Below, piece after piece: positions 18,701 to 26,900 of a DNA stretch of 64,000 nt (positions are counted from its first letter, which is position 1; every line of letters begins with the position of its first letter). The notes under the pieces were generated by a model. That model saw only the letters and a program-made list of their open reading frames with translations. It was not told where the DNA came from and searched no databases. Origin of the DNA: CAZTJA01 sp964613745 (GTDB lineage: Bacteria; Desulfobacterota; Desulfomonilia; Desulfomonilales; Desulfomonilaceae); the NCBI GenBank assembly GCA_964613745.1, contig CAZTJA010000004.1:1-64000 (forward strand). The letters run 5' to 3'. A program made the translations under genes and the position numbers.

Positions 18701-21700
18701 AATGGCTCGGGATTGGATTCGATCCGGTCAGGCCAAACGCGTAATCGTTATTGCTGCGGACGACGTTGCAGGCAGAACCTTGCTGCCATGGATTGGATCA
18801 GGGTTTCTTGCCATGGGAGCAGCTACTACCAATTCAAACGTTAGTGAAGCGGCTCTTCCGTTTGATGATCGTCGGCACGGACTCATCCTCGGGTCTGCAG
18901 CCGCTGGAATTGTTGTCGAAAGCGGAGAAGCGGTTATAAGTCGTGGAATGGATCCCATCGCATCCATCGAAGCCGGAATAGCTGCAAACAGCGGCTATCA
19001 CGGAACAAGGTTGGATGTTGATCATATCGCCGTGGTGATGAAGCGGATGCTTGATAAATGGGAACAACAAACGGGTAATTCCCGGGACGACTTGGCGAAA
19101 GATGTCTTTTTTATGTCCCACGAAACCTACTCACCGAAACGAGGCGGCAGTTCGGCGGCTGAAATTCGCGCATTAAGGGAAAATTTCGGGGAATTTGTTT
19201 CAAATATTCCCATTGCAAACACGAAAGGTTTTACCGGCCATACGATGGGAGTCGGAGTAGAAGATATTGTCGCCCTGAAATGCCTCCAAAAAGGGATGCT
19301 TCCTCCCATTCCGAACCTGCGTTTTCCGGATCCCGAATTTTCTGATCTCAATTTAAGCCGAGGCGGCAATATCTCCGCCAACTATGCATTGCGATTAGCT
19401 GCGGGGTTTGGATCACAGATCGTAATGGCCCTGTTCAAGAAAATGAGTTCCGGTGAGAATCGAATCGTAGACATGGCTTCTCACAGGGAATGGCTTAAGG
19501 AGATAACGGGCTACACGGAACCTGTGATGACTATCGAAGCTCGAACGCTCCGAGTTTCCGAACGGCAAAGCGACGCCAAAGTCGTGCCGCTTCGCAGCAA
19601 AGAAATCGTTGAGGTTGATACAAAATCTGCTCCAGCCCAGGTAGTCGAATCGGCGGAAATTCGTACATCCGTACTGAGCCTTCTTTCAAAGAAGACTGGA
19701 TATCCACCGGAAATGCTCGATACCGGCCTGGATCTTGAAGCGGATCTCGGAATCGACACGGTAAAGCAGGCTGAATTCATATCGGAAGTACGGGAGGCGT
19801 TCGACATTCCTCATATCGAGGGCCTTAAAATAGCCGAGTTCCCGACCATAGAGCACATAATCAATTTCGTACTGCAGAATTCAAAAGTTACGGCAACGAC
19901 CGGTGTTCCGGTTCAAGCTCCATCAGTCTCCCAGAGTCTTAGTGAAGAGGAAGTGGGGACCCAAATTTTGGATCTTCTTTCACAAAAGACAGGATATCCA
20001 GTGGAGATGCTGGACCCTGATTTGGATCTTGAAGCCGATCTCGGCATCGATACGGTCAAACAAGCGGAATTTATCACTGAAGTTCGTGAGCTGTTCAATA
20101 TACCTCGAATAGACGGACTCAAAATTGCTGAATTCCCGACCATTCGGCATATTATCGGATTTGTGAAAGAGCAGGGATCCAAGACTGTTGCGCCTGCAGT
20201 TCAACTTTCCCAATCACTTGAAAAGCCTCTCAAGAATTATCCTGAAATCGGTTTTTTTGAGACATCCATCGTGAACATTCAAGCTCCCCGTATCTGCTCT
20301 GTTCCTGAAGTGGATCGCGTCCTCATCTTTTCCGATTCCGAACCATTGGCGGAAATACTTGAACACCAGGTCGGTAAGGAATTGAAATGTCAAGAGGTCT
20401 CGATTCTCAACACTCCGCAGGTACCCTCAGACTCTGCCGATAAGAAAATAGGAATCATCAATCTGTTCCCATTGTCTTCATCCTCTGGGAATGTGAGTCG
20501 TATATTGCAGCTCTATCTTTCAGTTGCCCAGACTTTCGATAACGGGCCTGCGTTCCTAATCTCCGTCACCTCCGAAGACGGCGCGTTTGGATTTGAAGAC
20601 CCGACTCCTCAATCCGATTTGGCGGGCACGGCAACGGGAGCGGCAAAGAGTTTCGGAAAAGAATACCCGGATTGTGTAACCCGTGCATTGGATCTCCATC
20701 CGGATCTAACCCCGGAATCTAAAGCTGAACTCATTGTGCAAAGTATCGGCAGGGAACTACCTACCGAGACAGGTTATTCGAGAGAAGGGGTGCCGCGCTC
20801 TGTAGAATTGGTAAGGGACTTTGGTTCACCCGACAAGCCGGACCTTAATCAAGGTGATGTAATCCTTGCAACCGGAGGAGCGAGAGGTATTACCGCATCG
20901 TGTCTCAAGGAAATTGCGAAGCAGGGGTCATTTACATTTGTCCTTCCGGCAAGAACGAAGGTGACTGAAAGAGCCTCGGAGTATGCGGCGTTCCGCGAAG
21001 AAGACTGGAATAAAGAGAAAAAGCTCATCATCAATGAATTGAAAAATGCCGGACAAAATCCCACTCCCGTAATGGTTGATAGGCAACTGGCATCGAAAAG
21101 ATCGGAAGCCGAGGCATTCGCCACCATCCGAGATCTGAAACTTTCAGGGTGCGAGGTTATCTACCGATCTGTGGACATTCAGGATCCCGACAAGATCGAC
21201 CAAGTCATGGAGGAAATAGCTCAGCTCTGCGGTCGGATAGATATCGTGCTCCACGGAGCGGGGATTGACGTGAGCAAAGCCCTTAAGAGCAAGACTGTCG
21301 ATCAGATGAGTAACGTAATCTCAGTTAAATTAGGCGGTCTTAAGAACCTCATTGCATCTATGACTCGTCACGAGGTCATGCCTAAGAGATTAATCGGGTT
21401 CGGCAGCGTATCGGGTAGATTTGGGAACATAGCCCAGTTGGACTACTCCGCTGCGAATAATGGAATGTCCCACCTATTGCGGTATTTGAACCGAAACTCC
21501 GATACCAGATGCTCAGTAATTGATTGGGCTCCATGGAGTGAGATAGGCATGGCAACTCGGGGCAGCGTTCAACAGACTCTTGAAGATGCCGGGGTAGACT
21601 TCATACCTCCCGAAATAGGAACTTTAATGCTGTTGAAAGAAATGGGGCGATCCAGCGGCGCGTGCGAAGTGCTCGTGGCCGGTCGAATGGGGCAGTTTGC

Positions 21701-23333
21701 AACTGATACATCTAATGCAGCGAGTACGGAGGATCCGGTACAAATAGTCCTGGCAGGTCAAAAAGCGGAAATAGAATCCATTATTCCCGGACAGTATTTC
21801 AGGGCACGTATTCTCCTGGATCCGTCGCATCCGCTTCTTGATCACCACAGAATCAATAGAGCGGCCGTTGTGCCGGGTGTCGGCGGACTGGAGATTATGA
21901 GATCCGCAGCACAGCACTTGTGCCCGGGAAACCTCACGTCCTTCGAAGATATCAATTTCCTTTCGCCCATCAAGGTTTTTAAAACGGATCCATTTGAAGC
22001 CACAGTCGAGATTTTTAGAGACGCCGATTCATCTGAAAGTATATTCAAGGGCAGAATCTCATCCCAATTCAAGGATCCCAAAGGAAATAAGATCGGCGAT
22101 CCGAAGACTCACCACGAATGTACAATGAAATTCGACGAAGAAGTCCTCGGACCGAAAATGGTACCTTTTGAAGAATGGTCGGATGCGATCTGGCTTTCAC
22201 AATCCAACATTTATGATGAGTTCTTCCATGGACCTGCTTTTAAGTTCCTGATCGATATCCATATGGAAGCAAGCGGATCGGCAATCCGTTTCAGCTTTAT
22301 GGATACTCCCGAACGGACTCTCATGTTCAAAGATCTTGTTCCTGCAGCCATTGAAGCGATTTTTCAGGTAGACGCAGCTCTGGCTATGGAAAAACATAAA
22401 ATAATGGCCCTCCCGTTAGGAGTGAACAAGATAAGTATTTATTCACAGGAGTTTCCTTTAACGGGAGAAATCGTTCCCGTGGCGGCCACGGATACAGGAC
22501 CGGAAGGAAGAACCGTACTGACTCTCAACGCATTTATGAGGGATTCGAACGGTAACATAGTCTTGGAATGTCAAGGTATCCGAGCCATAGAACTCGAGAA
22601 GTCCGAAGGTTTTCCGGCGATGGTGTTCGAGTCATCGGTTCAAATATCTAAATTGGAATCGGATTTACGCAATGCCGATGAAAACGATTTCCTGAGCTCA
22701 CTTTTGTCGAATGAGGAAATTTCGGAATACAAATCCAAAAAAGTACCGAAACGTGCTTCAGAATGGCTGGCAGGAAGAGCTGCACTCAAGAGAAGTATTC
22801 AGAGACTCTATCAACGATACGGCAACACTGTGCCGGCCGCATCAAAAATCAGTATTCTCCAAGATGATCAGGGGAAACCCATGGCTCGAGTACACGGGAC
22901 GGAGGCTAATCTGATAGGAGATCTCTCCATTTCACACTCCAATGGATTGGCCGTTGCATGTGCCGCTGCGGCAGGCAGCTCAGTGGGTTTGGGAATAGAC
23001 ATTGAAAAAGTCGAACCGAGAACGGAATCCTGGATAAATGATTATTTCAGCAATGATGAGATTGACGCTTTGAAATCGTCAAAAGATAAATGGATTTCAT
23101 CAACGAAGATGTGGTCCTTGAAAGAAGCGGCTCTGAAAGCTTTTGGGACAGGACTTAGAGTGGATCTCAGAAATATTTCCATTTTGCTCACGGACCGCGA
23201 AGATTCGGCCAAGATTCAATTCCACAACGATGCAGCCGACATACCCGGAGTCAAAAACGGCTGCAACATCGAAGCAAAAGTCCAAGAGCAGGACGGAATG
23301 GTAACTGCTCGGGTGATGCTCAGGAACAGATAA
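12753..23333 (+). CDS. PUFA-synthase-like iterative type I megasynthase (NPD-NPD-KS-AT-KS-ACP-ACP-KR-DH-PPTase)
   Basis: One uninterrupted frame of 3526 residues. Order seen: an NPD-like TIM-barrel half (about 1-215); a fuller NPD/FMN enoyl-reductase domain (about 305-585, KYPIVQGPMAHVSD, ending GGIAGPHAAPF); KS1 (about 684-1140; C897, H1031, H1071); AT (about 1275-1600; S1381 in GHSLGEY, H1486); KS2 (about 1716-2235; C1975, H2123, H2163); two ACPs with LGIDTVKQAE, where the pantetheine site would be T2336 and T2434; KR (about 2700-2960; ATGGARGIT, Y2898); DH (about 3000-3260; LLDHH, then HGPAFKF); and an Sfp/AcpS-like phosphopantetheinyl transferase (about 3310-3526; LGIDIE and WSLKEAALKA). 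In known pfa clusters these functions are spread over pfaA to pfaE. All activities for building and activating an acyl chain seem present except a release domain. The product is unknown. The ATG overlaps the tetR stop. Confidence 0.9.
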   Translation: MNELQFDLKLPILYINPGIIQSAEPIEKIHHLGGLGFVDYSCRINPSLKPKTPYGIRANLSTLQSIQDPIPKAAIIPLESLESLRNAERGILKRLGYPVLVEVGNTHDARCAVDSGAQGLIARGCEGPGWVSETNGFVLLQEIIAEADLPVFLRGGVSPATSAGVIATGGAGIVLDVHLLTTTEAALPKDLGSFLNSLNLTATTLLNEINNKPLRVYSRLGTKSVRTFLQKEGSLSPETVDAYEDELTSALKLPISNPDSDEGLLPLSEDIIHSCRLAEKLGSVGDIIAAYDEAMKADPEWKFGENCATARSHGTKYPIVQGPMAHVSDNPDFLARVAEGGALPILAMGNMPKEIARDAIERARQSTAGNFGVGLIGLEINRNCYEAHLEIMSENPPPFAVLAAGNPDLAKQIEAMGTVCYLHCPAPGILSEALKVGLRHFVFEGCESGGHIGTLGSLNLWTLNLLELEKAVQNGIDPSEITVLFAGGIAGPHAAPFLCGLVSGPKLRSLNVGIQLGTAYLTTDEIVSTCAITEVYRKLTLESAGTVVVGRTVNTKSRAAHSPMASKLIEDELSRLREGVPLRERKELFEKDNLGGLRLASKGCAIDPETAKSDCPVFCDLPPDRQLASGLYLMGQVVSILNKPLTIAQLHEMLLVSGREVFDQCIQNPREQLQEEPPGATESIFRHEPIAVIGIGLRMPGSNSAKTYWDQITSGRSGVIEVPSERWRKTEFYYDPDPKVPDKTYSKIGGFIPELDFDPLKYRIPPSVAKKMDRTQQLAVVCTADALADCGLSPEALKGRKVGVIVGNSMGGDTTDRYAERVGYHRIVDCLSESLQELGLGENEKSKLTEAFREKYLCDLPEITEDSLPGELANVISGRIANVFNLEGPNFTVDAACASSMAAVMNSVAALRAGTVDLAVTGGVDAAMHPSSFIKFCKVGALSPDGSRPFDEGANGFIMGEGAGIMILKRLSDAIEDRDRIYSVILDLGSSSDGRGKGITAPNAAGQERAVKACFEAAGIEPQSVQLIEAHGTSTAVGDSTELKVLDTFFRSAGIPAKSVGIGSVKSQIGHLKAAAGAAGMIKAILALYHKTLPPTINVKKPTHAIDWSSSPLFLITEPKPWSASDHPRRAGVSAFGFGGTNFHVIFQEYIPGLTIIKSAEATENVASTSPKIPAWPKPPEFDFRGEIRLLGADSPQMLIDKVNEALASASSENFQVTMQRLHEEALSAPLRIGFASVDKDSVVKKLEMVRDAAAAPEKLTMLSTRGIFFSKEPLGRFGKEIALIFPGQGSQYPFMLRDLAERFPVVASTLMEADEILTGLGLPSVTSGIFPEIEKERSAESADAMKDTQTLQPMILTANIAILRLLNEFGIQPAACAGHSLGEYAACVAAGVLKFGEAVEAVAVRGREMARVSIADPGLMMSIPADARLVEEVLAEVDGYVVAANKNSPKQTVISGETQAVKKAGELFKAMGIEGTLIPVSAAFHSGVVAPAREPFMKTLSRLQVNSPSVPILSNVTGDYYPTDPGAPAKIRDLLGKQFAAPVEWVKTLRRLYSDGIRVFLECGPKRVMTNLTLDTLSKDVLALPTNHPKKGGIIQLFETLSVLAIEGIPIKLTASRDAAKPEAPRKPKAELRLIDNKAAIQPPRTEKVVEIKPSPFDYLLDDELRPLVSRSEFRKFLELQGESIRSLMKTGYKTYLEKIVPLENTAKLVDSEGMNFDSVVVSGIAAGLPSDVRFPFDPENLNDLILGRNFIKKVPEDGRREMLDKNVERLVKGPSGEADLRIVDELNEVIQLAGFFSEDRVIEEYEFDERIVRAMDVTTRLAIAAGIEALKDAGIPLMQTTRTASTGQELPDSWSLPPELRHDTGVIFASAFPGLASLVDEVTRYTAAALGGGARKRLIDFYGGLIGRIRDSREREDITIWFTEEFGRLNQTGSDDLYTFNRDFLLRVMSMAHGQFAQIIKAQGPNTHLDAACAGTTQAIVMARDWIRSGQAKRVIVIAADDVAGRTLLPWIGSGFLAMGAATTNSNVSEAALPFDDRRHGLILGSAAAGIVVESGEAVISRGMDPIASIEAGIAANSGYHGTRLDVDHIAVVMKRMLDKWEQQTGNSRDDLAKDVFFMSHETYSPKRGGSSAAEIRALRENFGEFVSNIPIANTKGFTGHTMGVGVEDIVALKCLQKGMLPPIPNLRFPDPEFSDLNLSRGGNISANYALRLAAGFGSQIVMALFKKMSSGENRIVDMASHREWLKEITGYTEPVMTIEARTLRVSERQSDAKVVPLRSKEIVEVDTKSAPAQVVESAEIRTSVLSLLSKKTGYPPEMLDTGLDLEADLGIDTVKQAEFISEVREAFDIPHIEGLKIAEFPTIEHIINFVLQNSKVTATTGVPVQAPSVSQSLSEEEVGTQILDLLSQKTGYPVEMLDPDLDLEADLGIDTVKQAEFITEVRELFNIPRIDGLKIAEFPTIRHIIGFVKEQGSKTVAPAVQLSQSLEKPLKNYPEIGFFETSIVNIQAPRICSVPEVDRVLIFSDSEPLAEILEHQVGKELKCQEVSILNTPQVPSDSADKKIGIINLFPLSSSSGNVSRILQLYLSVAQTFDNGPAFLISVTSEDGAFGFEDPTPQSDLAGTATGAAKSFGKEYPDCVTRALDLHPDLTPESKAELIVQSIGRELPTETGYSREGVPRSVELVRDFGSPDKPDLNQGDVILATGGARGITASCLKEIAKQGSFTFVLPARTKVTERASEYAAFREEDWNKEKKLIINELKNAGQNPTPVMVDRQLASKRSEAEAFATIRDLKLSGCEVIYRSVDIQDPDKIDQVMEEIAQLCGRIDIVLHGAGIDVSKALKSKTVDQMSNVISVKLGGLKNLIASMTRHEVMPKRLIGFGSVSGRFGNIAQLDYSAANNGMSHLLRYLNRNSDTRCSVIDWAPWSEIGMATRGSVQQTLEDAGVDFIPPEIGTLMLLKEMGRSSGACEVLVAGRMGQFATDTSNAASTEDPVQIVLAGQKAEIESIIPGQYFRARILLDPSHPLLDHHRINRAAVVPGVGGLEIMRSAAQHLCPGNLTSFEDINFLSPIKVFKTDPFEATVEIFRDADSSESIFKGRISSQFKDPKGNKIGDPKTHHECTMKFDEEVLGPKMVPFEEWSDAIWLSQSNIYDEFFHGPAFKFLIDIHMEASGSAIRFSFMDTPERTLMFKDLVPAAIEAIFQVDAALAMEKHKIMALPLGVNKISIYSQEFPLTGEIVPVAATDTGPEGRTVLTLNAFMRDSNGNIVLECQGIRAIELEKSEGFPAMVFESSVQISKLESDLRNADENDFLSSLLSNEEISEYKSKKVPKRASEWLAGRAALKRSIQRLYQRYGNTVPAASKISILQDDQGKPMARVHGTEANLIGDLSISHSNGLAVACAAAAGSSVGLGIDIEKVEPRTESWINDYFSNDEIDALKSSKDKWISSTKMWSLKEAALKAFGTGLRVDLRNISILLTDREDSAKIQFHNDAADIPGVKNGCNIEAKVQEQDGMVTARVMLRNR

Positions 23334-23389
23334 ATCCTTTTTACTACGAATGGCCTTGGTCATAACATGAGGCTATTGCACGCATTAAC

Positions 23390-23408
23390 GGGGCGGCCCG
23401 GCCGCCCC
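23390..23408. terminator. GC-rich stem-loop after the megasynthase gene
   Basis: A 7-bp stem (GGGGCGG at 23390-23396, CCGCCCC at 23402-23408) with a 5-nt loop, 57 bp past the stop. No T tract follows, so it may be a Rho-assisted terminator or an mRNA-end stabiliser. The rest of the 277-bp gap to grpE contains a TTGACA at 23477 without a well-placed -10, and nothing else I recognise. Confidence 0.4.
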
Positions 23409-23610
23409 GCCTCAAACACATCTCATCACATTTAGATTCCCCGGTCTCAAATCTAATCCATCATTCTCAACAAGGCTTGACAACGAAAACCCCTGTGACC
23501 AACTGTTAATTGGTGCCGATGCCGGGTGGTGCCGTGCAAGAGGGATTACTAGCTGTTATGAGGAATGATCATCTCGTTATGAATTATTATCGGCAACGGC
23601 GGAGGTTGAA

Positions 23611-24189
23611 GTGGCTGAACAGGAAAACAAATTAAACGGCAAGATCATTATTACCGATTCATCCAAGGACTCATCCGAGGATTTTGCCGAACCAACTTCA
23701 GAAGAAGTATCAGGTGGAGTCCGTGAGACTGAACTGCAAGCGGAAGATCCTTTGGAGATTGCCCAAAAACAGGCTGCGGAAAACAAGGATAAGTGGATCC
23801 GGGCAGTGGCTGAACTCGACAATTACAAGAAAAGGGCCATTCAGGAGCGCAGCAACATTCTAAAGTACAAGAACGAAGAAGTTCTCAGAGACATGCTTCC
23901 CATCGTAGACAATCTTTCAAGAGCCCTCGAACATGCCCCGAACAAGAAAGATCCTGTCGTGGAAGGCGTATCCATGGTGCTGGGAATGTTCAAAGATGTG
24001 CTTTCTAGATATGGGGTAACTGAAATAACCGCACTCGGTAACACCTTTGATCCCCATAAACATGAGGCAATTGCACGAGTTCCGGCACAGGATGCGGAAC
24101 CGAACACGATAGTGGAAGAATTGGAAAAGGGTTATCAGTATCAGGATAGATTACTTAGACCATCAAAAGTGGTGGTCGCAACCAAATGA
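23611..24189 (+). CDS. grpE: GrpE, nucleotide exchange factor for DnaK
   Basis: A 192-residue protein starting at GTG, with GGAGG 7-8 bp upstream. A variable acidic N-terminus leads into a long coiled-coil helix (about 50-95, DKWIRAVAELDNYKKRA) and then the GrpE beta domain with FDPHKHEAIARV and GYQYQDRLLRPSKVVVA at the end, both diagnostic. GrpE dimers release ADP from DnaK. dnaK follows 54 bp downstream on the same strand; hrcA and dnaJ are not seen in the window. I find no CIRCE repeat upstream, so how heat shock controls this pair is not visible. Confidence 0.96.
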   Translation: MAEQENKLNGKIIITDSSKDSSEDFAEPTSEEVSGGVRETELQAEDPLEIAQKQAAENKDKWIRAVAELDNYKKRAIQERSNILKYKNEEVLRDMLPIVDNLSRALEHAPNKKDPVVEGVSMVLGMFKDVLSRYGVTEITALGNTFDPHKHEAIARVPAQDAEPNTIVEELEKGYQYQDRLLRPSKVVVATK

Positions 24190-24243
24190 GATTTGAGACT
24201 AATACGGACATTATTACCATTTTCAGGTAAGGGAGGAATATAG

Positions 24244-26181
24244 ATGGCCGGCAAAGTAATAGGAATAGATTTAGGGACCACGAACTCTTGCGTAGCGATT
24301 GTGGAAGGCGGGGATCCCGTTGTAATCACCAACTCTGAAGGCGGGCGCACTACGCCGTCAATTGTTGCATTTACCGATTCCGGGGAGCGCCTGGTCGGAA
24401 CCGTGGCCAAAAGACAAGCTATAACGAACCCTGAGAATACACTATTTGCAATCAAGAGATTGATAGGACGCAAATTCAATTCAAGTATTGTGCAGCAGGA
24501 TATTAAGGTCATTCCTTACAAAATAGTTGAGGGAAAAAACAGTGATGCGGCTGTTCGAGTAAAAGGAAAAGATTACTCACCTGCTGAAATCTCCGCAATG
24601 ATCCTGCAGAAAATGCGGCAAACGGCTCAGGATTATCTCGGAGAAGAGGTTACGGATGCAGTCGTAACGGTTCCGGCCTACTTTGATGATTCTCAGAGAC
24701 AGGCAACCAAAGATGCGGGACGTATCGCCGGCCTCAATGTTCTAAGAATAATAAACGAGCCTACGGCTGCAGCTCTGGCATATGGGCTGGATAAAAAGAA
24801 AGAGGAGAAAGTCGCCGTTTTCGACTTGGGTGGTGGAACTTTCGATATTTCAATCCTTGAAATCGGCGAAGGAGTCTTCGAGGTCAAGTCCACAAACGGA
24901 GATACCCACTTAGGTGGTGAGGATTTCGACCAGAGAGTCATGGATTATCTGGCGGATGAATTTAAGAAAGATCAAGGTATCGATCTACGAAACGACAAAA
25001 TGGCTCTCCAGAGGCTTAAGGAAGCGGCGGAAAAGGCCAAGATCGAACTTAGCTCTTCCATGGAGACGGACATCAATCTGCCCTTCATCACCGCTGATGC
25101 ATCGGGTCCAAAGCACATGACGATGAAGCTCACTAGAGCAAAGCTGGAGGGGCTCGTAAATGATCTGATCGAAAAAACTGTTGGACCCTGCAAGACCGCG
25201 TTAAAAGATGCAGGTCTCACAATCAGCGATATAAATGAAGTGATTCTCGTCGGCGGAATGACCAGAATGCCTGCGGTTCAAACCAAGGTTAAGGACATAT
25301 TTGGTAAGGAACCTCACAAGGGTGTCAATCCCGACGAAGTGGTTGCAATTGGGGCGGCAATCCAAGGCGCAGTTTTGAAGGGTGATGTCAAAGACGTACT
25401 GCTGCTGGATGTCACGCCGTTGTCATTAGGAATCGAAACCCTTGGTTCCGTATTCACAAAACTCATCGAAAAGAATACGACAATTCCCACAAGAAAGAGC
25501 CAGGTTTTTTCCACCGCCACGGACAATCAACCATCTGTTTCCATTCATGTGCTTCAGGGTGAACGTTCCATGGCCGGGGACAACAAGACTCTCGGGAGAT
25601 TTGAATTGGTCGGTATCCCGCCGGCGCCCCGCGGCGTTCCCCAGATCGAAGTTACTTTTGACATTGACGCGAACGGAATAGTGCACGTGTCCGCAAAAGA
25701 CCTCGGAACCGGTCGGGAACAATCGATTAAGATAACGGCCTCCAGTGGTTTGACCGAAGAAGAAATCAAACGCATGGTTCAGGACGCCGAAGCTCATGCT
25801 GAAGACGATAGGAAAAAGCGTGATCTTATCGATGCTCGCAACCAAGCTGACTCGATGGTCTATATGACTGAGAAGACTCTCAAAGAGTACGGCGATAAGG
25901 TCGATGCGGCAACGAAGAGCAGCATTGAAGCTGCAATCACCAAATGCAAAGACGAGATGAACGGAAACGATGCCGACGCCATCAAGCGATCAGTGGAAGA
26001 ACTGCAACAGGCCTCTCACAAGTTGGCTGAAACCATGTATCAACAAGCTTCAGCAGGTCAATCAGGCGGCCCTGGCGGCCCTGGTGGTGCAGGCCCGGAT
26101 ATGGGAGGGGATCCCGGCAAGGCTGCGGGCGGAAAAGGCGATGATTACGTAGATGCAGACTTCGAAGAAGTTAAGAAATAA
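24244..26181 (+). CDS. dnaK: Chaperone DnaK (Hsp70)
   Basis: A 645-residue Hsp70 of normal length. The N-terminal ATPase begins GIDLGTTNSCVAI, with VPAYFDDSQRQATKDAG and VFDLGGGTFDISILE further on. The substrate-binding domain contains DVTPLSLGIETLG and VTFDIDANGIVHVSAKD, and the helical lid ends in a Gly/Pro-rich linker and an acidic tail (DDYVDADFEEVKK) like the bacterial EEVD-like end. A GGGAGGA site lies 8-9 bp before the ATG. It works with GrpE, encoded immediately upstream; dnaJ must be elsewhere. An intrinsic terminator follows at 26268. Confidence 0.98.
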   Translation: MAGKVIGIDLGTTNSCVAIVEGGDPVVITNSEGGRTTPSIVAFTDSGERLVGTVAKRQAITNPENTLFAIKRLIGRKFNSSIVQQDIKVIPYKIVEGKNSDAAVRVKGKDYSPAEISAMILQKMRQTAQDYLGEEVTDAVVTVPAYFDDSQRQATKDAGRIAGLNVLRIINEPTAAALAYGLDKKKEEKVAVFDLGGGTFDISILEIGEGVFEVKSTNGDTHLGGEDFDQRVMDYLADEFKKDQGIDLRNDKMALQRLKEAAEKAKIELSSSMETDINLPFITADASGPKHMTMKLTRAKLEGLVNDLIEKTVGPCKTALKDAGLTISDINEVILVGGMTRMPAVQTKVKDIFGKEPHKGVNPDEVVAIGAAIQGAVLKGDVKDVLLLDVTPLSLGIETLGSVFTKLIEKNTTIPTRKSQVFSTATDNQPSVSIHVLQGERSMAGDNKTLGRFELVGIPPAPRGVPQIEVTFDIDANGIVHVSAKDLGTGREQSIKITASSGLTEEEIKRMVQDAEAHAEDDRKKRDLIDARNQADSMVYMTEKTLKEYGDKVDAATKSSIEAAITKCKDEMNGNDADAIKRSVEELQQASHKLAETMYQQASAGQSGGPGGPGGAGPDMGGDPGKAAGGKGDDYVDADFEEVKK

Positions 26182-26267
26182 CCTTACTTAGTCGCTATGG
26201 ATTCACGAGATTTCGTCCATAGCCGAAACAATTAAGCACGTCCTGAATCATTCGGTTCATTATATAC

Positions 26268-26314
26268 AGCGCCTTAGATCGAATAATTATTTCGAGATGA
26301 GGCGCTTTTTATTT
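26268..26314 (+). terminator. Rho-independent terminator after dnaK
   Basis: AGCGCCT at 26268-26274 pairs with AGGCGCT at 26300-26306; an A/T-rich inner stem is possible. TTTTTATTT begins within the right arm, 87 bp past the dnaK stop. Between here and 26440 I see no gene. Confidence 0.8.
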
Positions 26315-26439
26315 CGGGGAATAGGAGCGGGAGGGAAGATGTACGGGGCACACAGGGATAAGACGAGATACTTCTGCAGAAAACTGTACTAAAAGCTTTG
26401 ATTGATAGGTTTAGGCAAGCAGGGTAATTGCAGAAAAAG

Positions 26440-26492
26440 GGGCACCCCCGGGAATAATGTCACTGTAAACAGTGTCTGGATCATTCCCGGGG
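26440..26492 (-). terminator. Long stem-loop terminator after dsrC
   Basis: A 10-bp outer stem (CCCCGGGAAT at 26446-26455, ATTCCCGGGG at 26483-26492) encloses a second inverted repeat CACTGT/ACAGTG at 26461-26474. Reading on the minus strand, the hairpin is followed by GGGTGCCCCTTTTTC, a second small stem ending in a T run. It lies 16 bp past the dsrC stop. Confidence 0.65.
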
Positions 26493-26507
26493 AAGTAATC
26501 TGGTCGA

Positions 26508-26825
26508 TTAAACGCAACCGGTGGGCTTGGGGAGGCCGGCAACCTTGCAGGCTCCTTTGGCGGGGCCGGACGGGAAAAGTTCGTAGATCTTTTTCAGCTT
26601 GAAGCCGGTGTCTTTGCAGACCTTTCGAATCATCGGAGCAATATTGAACTCCAAGTAGTAATTCCTCAGGTAATGCACAACTTTCCAGTGCTCATCGGTC
26701 ATTTCCTGAATACCTTCAGTCTTGGCAAACAGGCGAGCAACTTCTTCGTTCCAAAGTTCGGGATCCTGGAGAAAACCGTCTTCATCAACTTCAAAGGTTC
26801 TACCTTCGATTTCTAGCGTAGGCAT
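26508..26825 (-). CDS. dsrC: DsrC, sulfur-trafficking protein of dissimilatory sulfite reductase
   Basis: A 105-residue protein, the same length as DsrC of sulfate reducers. The flexible C-terminal arm keeps both functional cysteines, C93 and the penultimate C104 (GACKVAGLPKPTGCV), which distinguishes DsrC from TusE-type relatives that lack one of them. DsrC accepts sulfite-derived sulfur as a trisulfide from DsrAB and passes it to a membrane complex such as DsrMKJOP. The gene stands alone, with no dsrAB or tus genes near it, which is common in sulfate reducers. A strong AAAGGAGG site lies about 10 bp before the ATG. It is the clearest metabolic marker in the window. Confidence 0.95.
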   Translation of the reverse strand: MPTLEIEGRTFEVDEDGFLQDPELWNEEVARLFAKTEGIQEMTDEHWKVVHYLRNYYLEFNIAPMIRKVCKDTGFKLKKIYELFPSGPAKGACKVAGLPKPTGCV

Positions 26826-26900
26826 ATAAAATGACCTCCTTTATCTTCCAAATTTGCCGGGTATAACCGAGCAAACCGCTTAATCCTGAAAATGTTACCA

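Noticed and set aside
12753..23333. Nonribosomal peptide synthetase or hybrid NRPS-PKS
   Set aside because: No condensation or adenylation domain motifs are seen; all domains fit a fatty acid or polyketide synthase.
23470..23610. Possible heat-shock promoter or CIRCE element before grpE
   Set aside because: A TTGACA lies at 23477 but no -10 is at proper distance, no CCCAT-type sigma-32 -10 fits, and no GCACTC-N9-GAGTGC repeat is present.
26402..26602. Small plus-strand ORF of 66 codons
   Set aside because: It runs across the dsrC terminator hairpin and into the dsrC antisense strand, with no ribosome-binding site or plausible protein.
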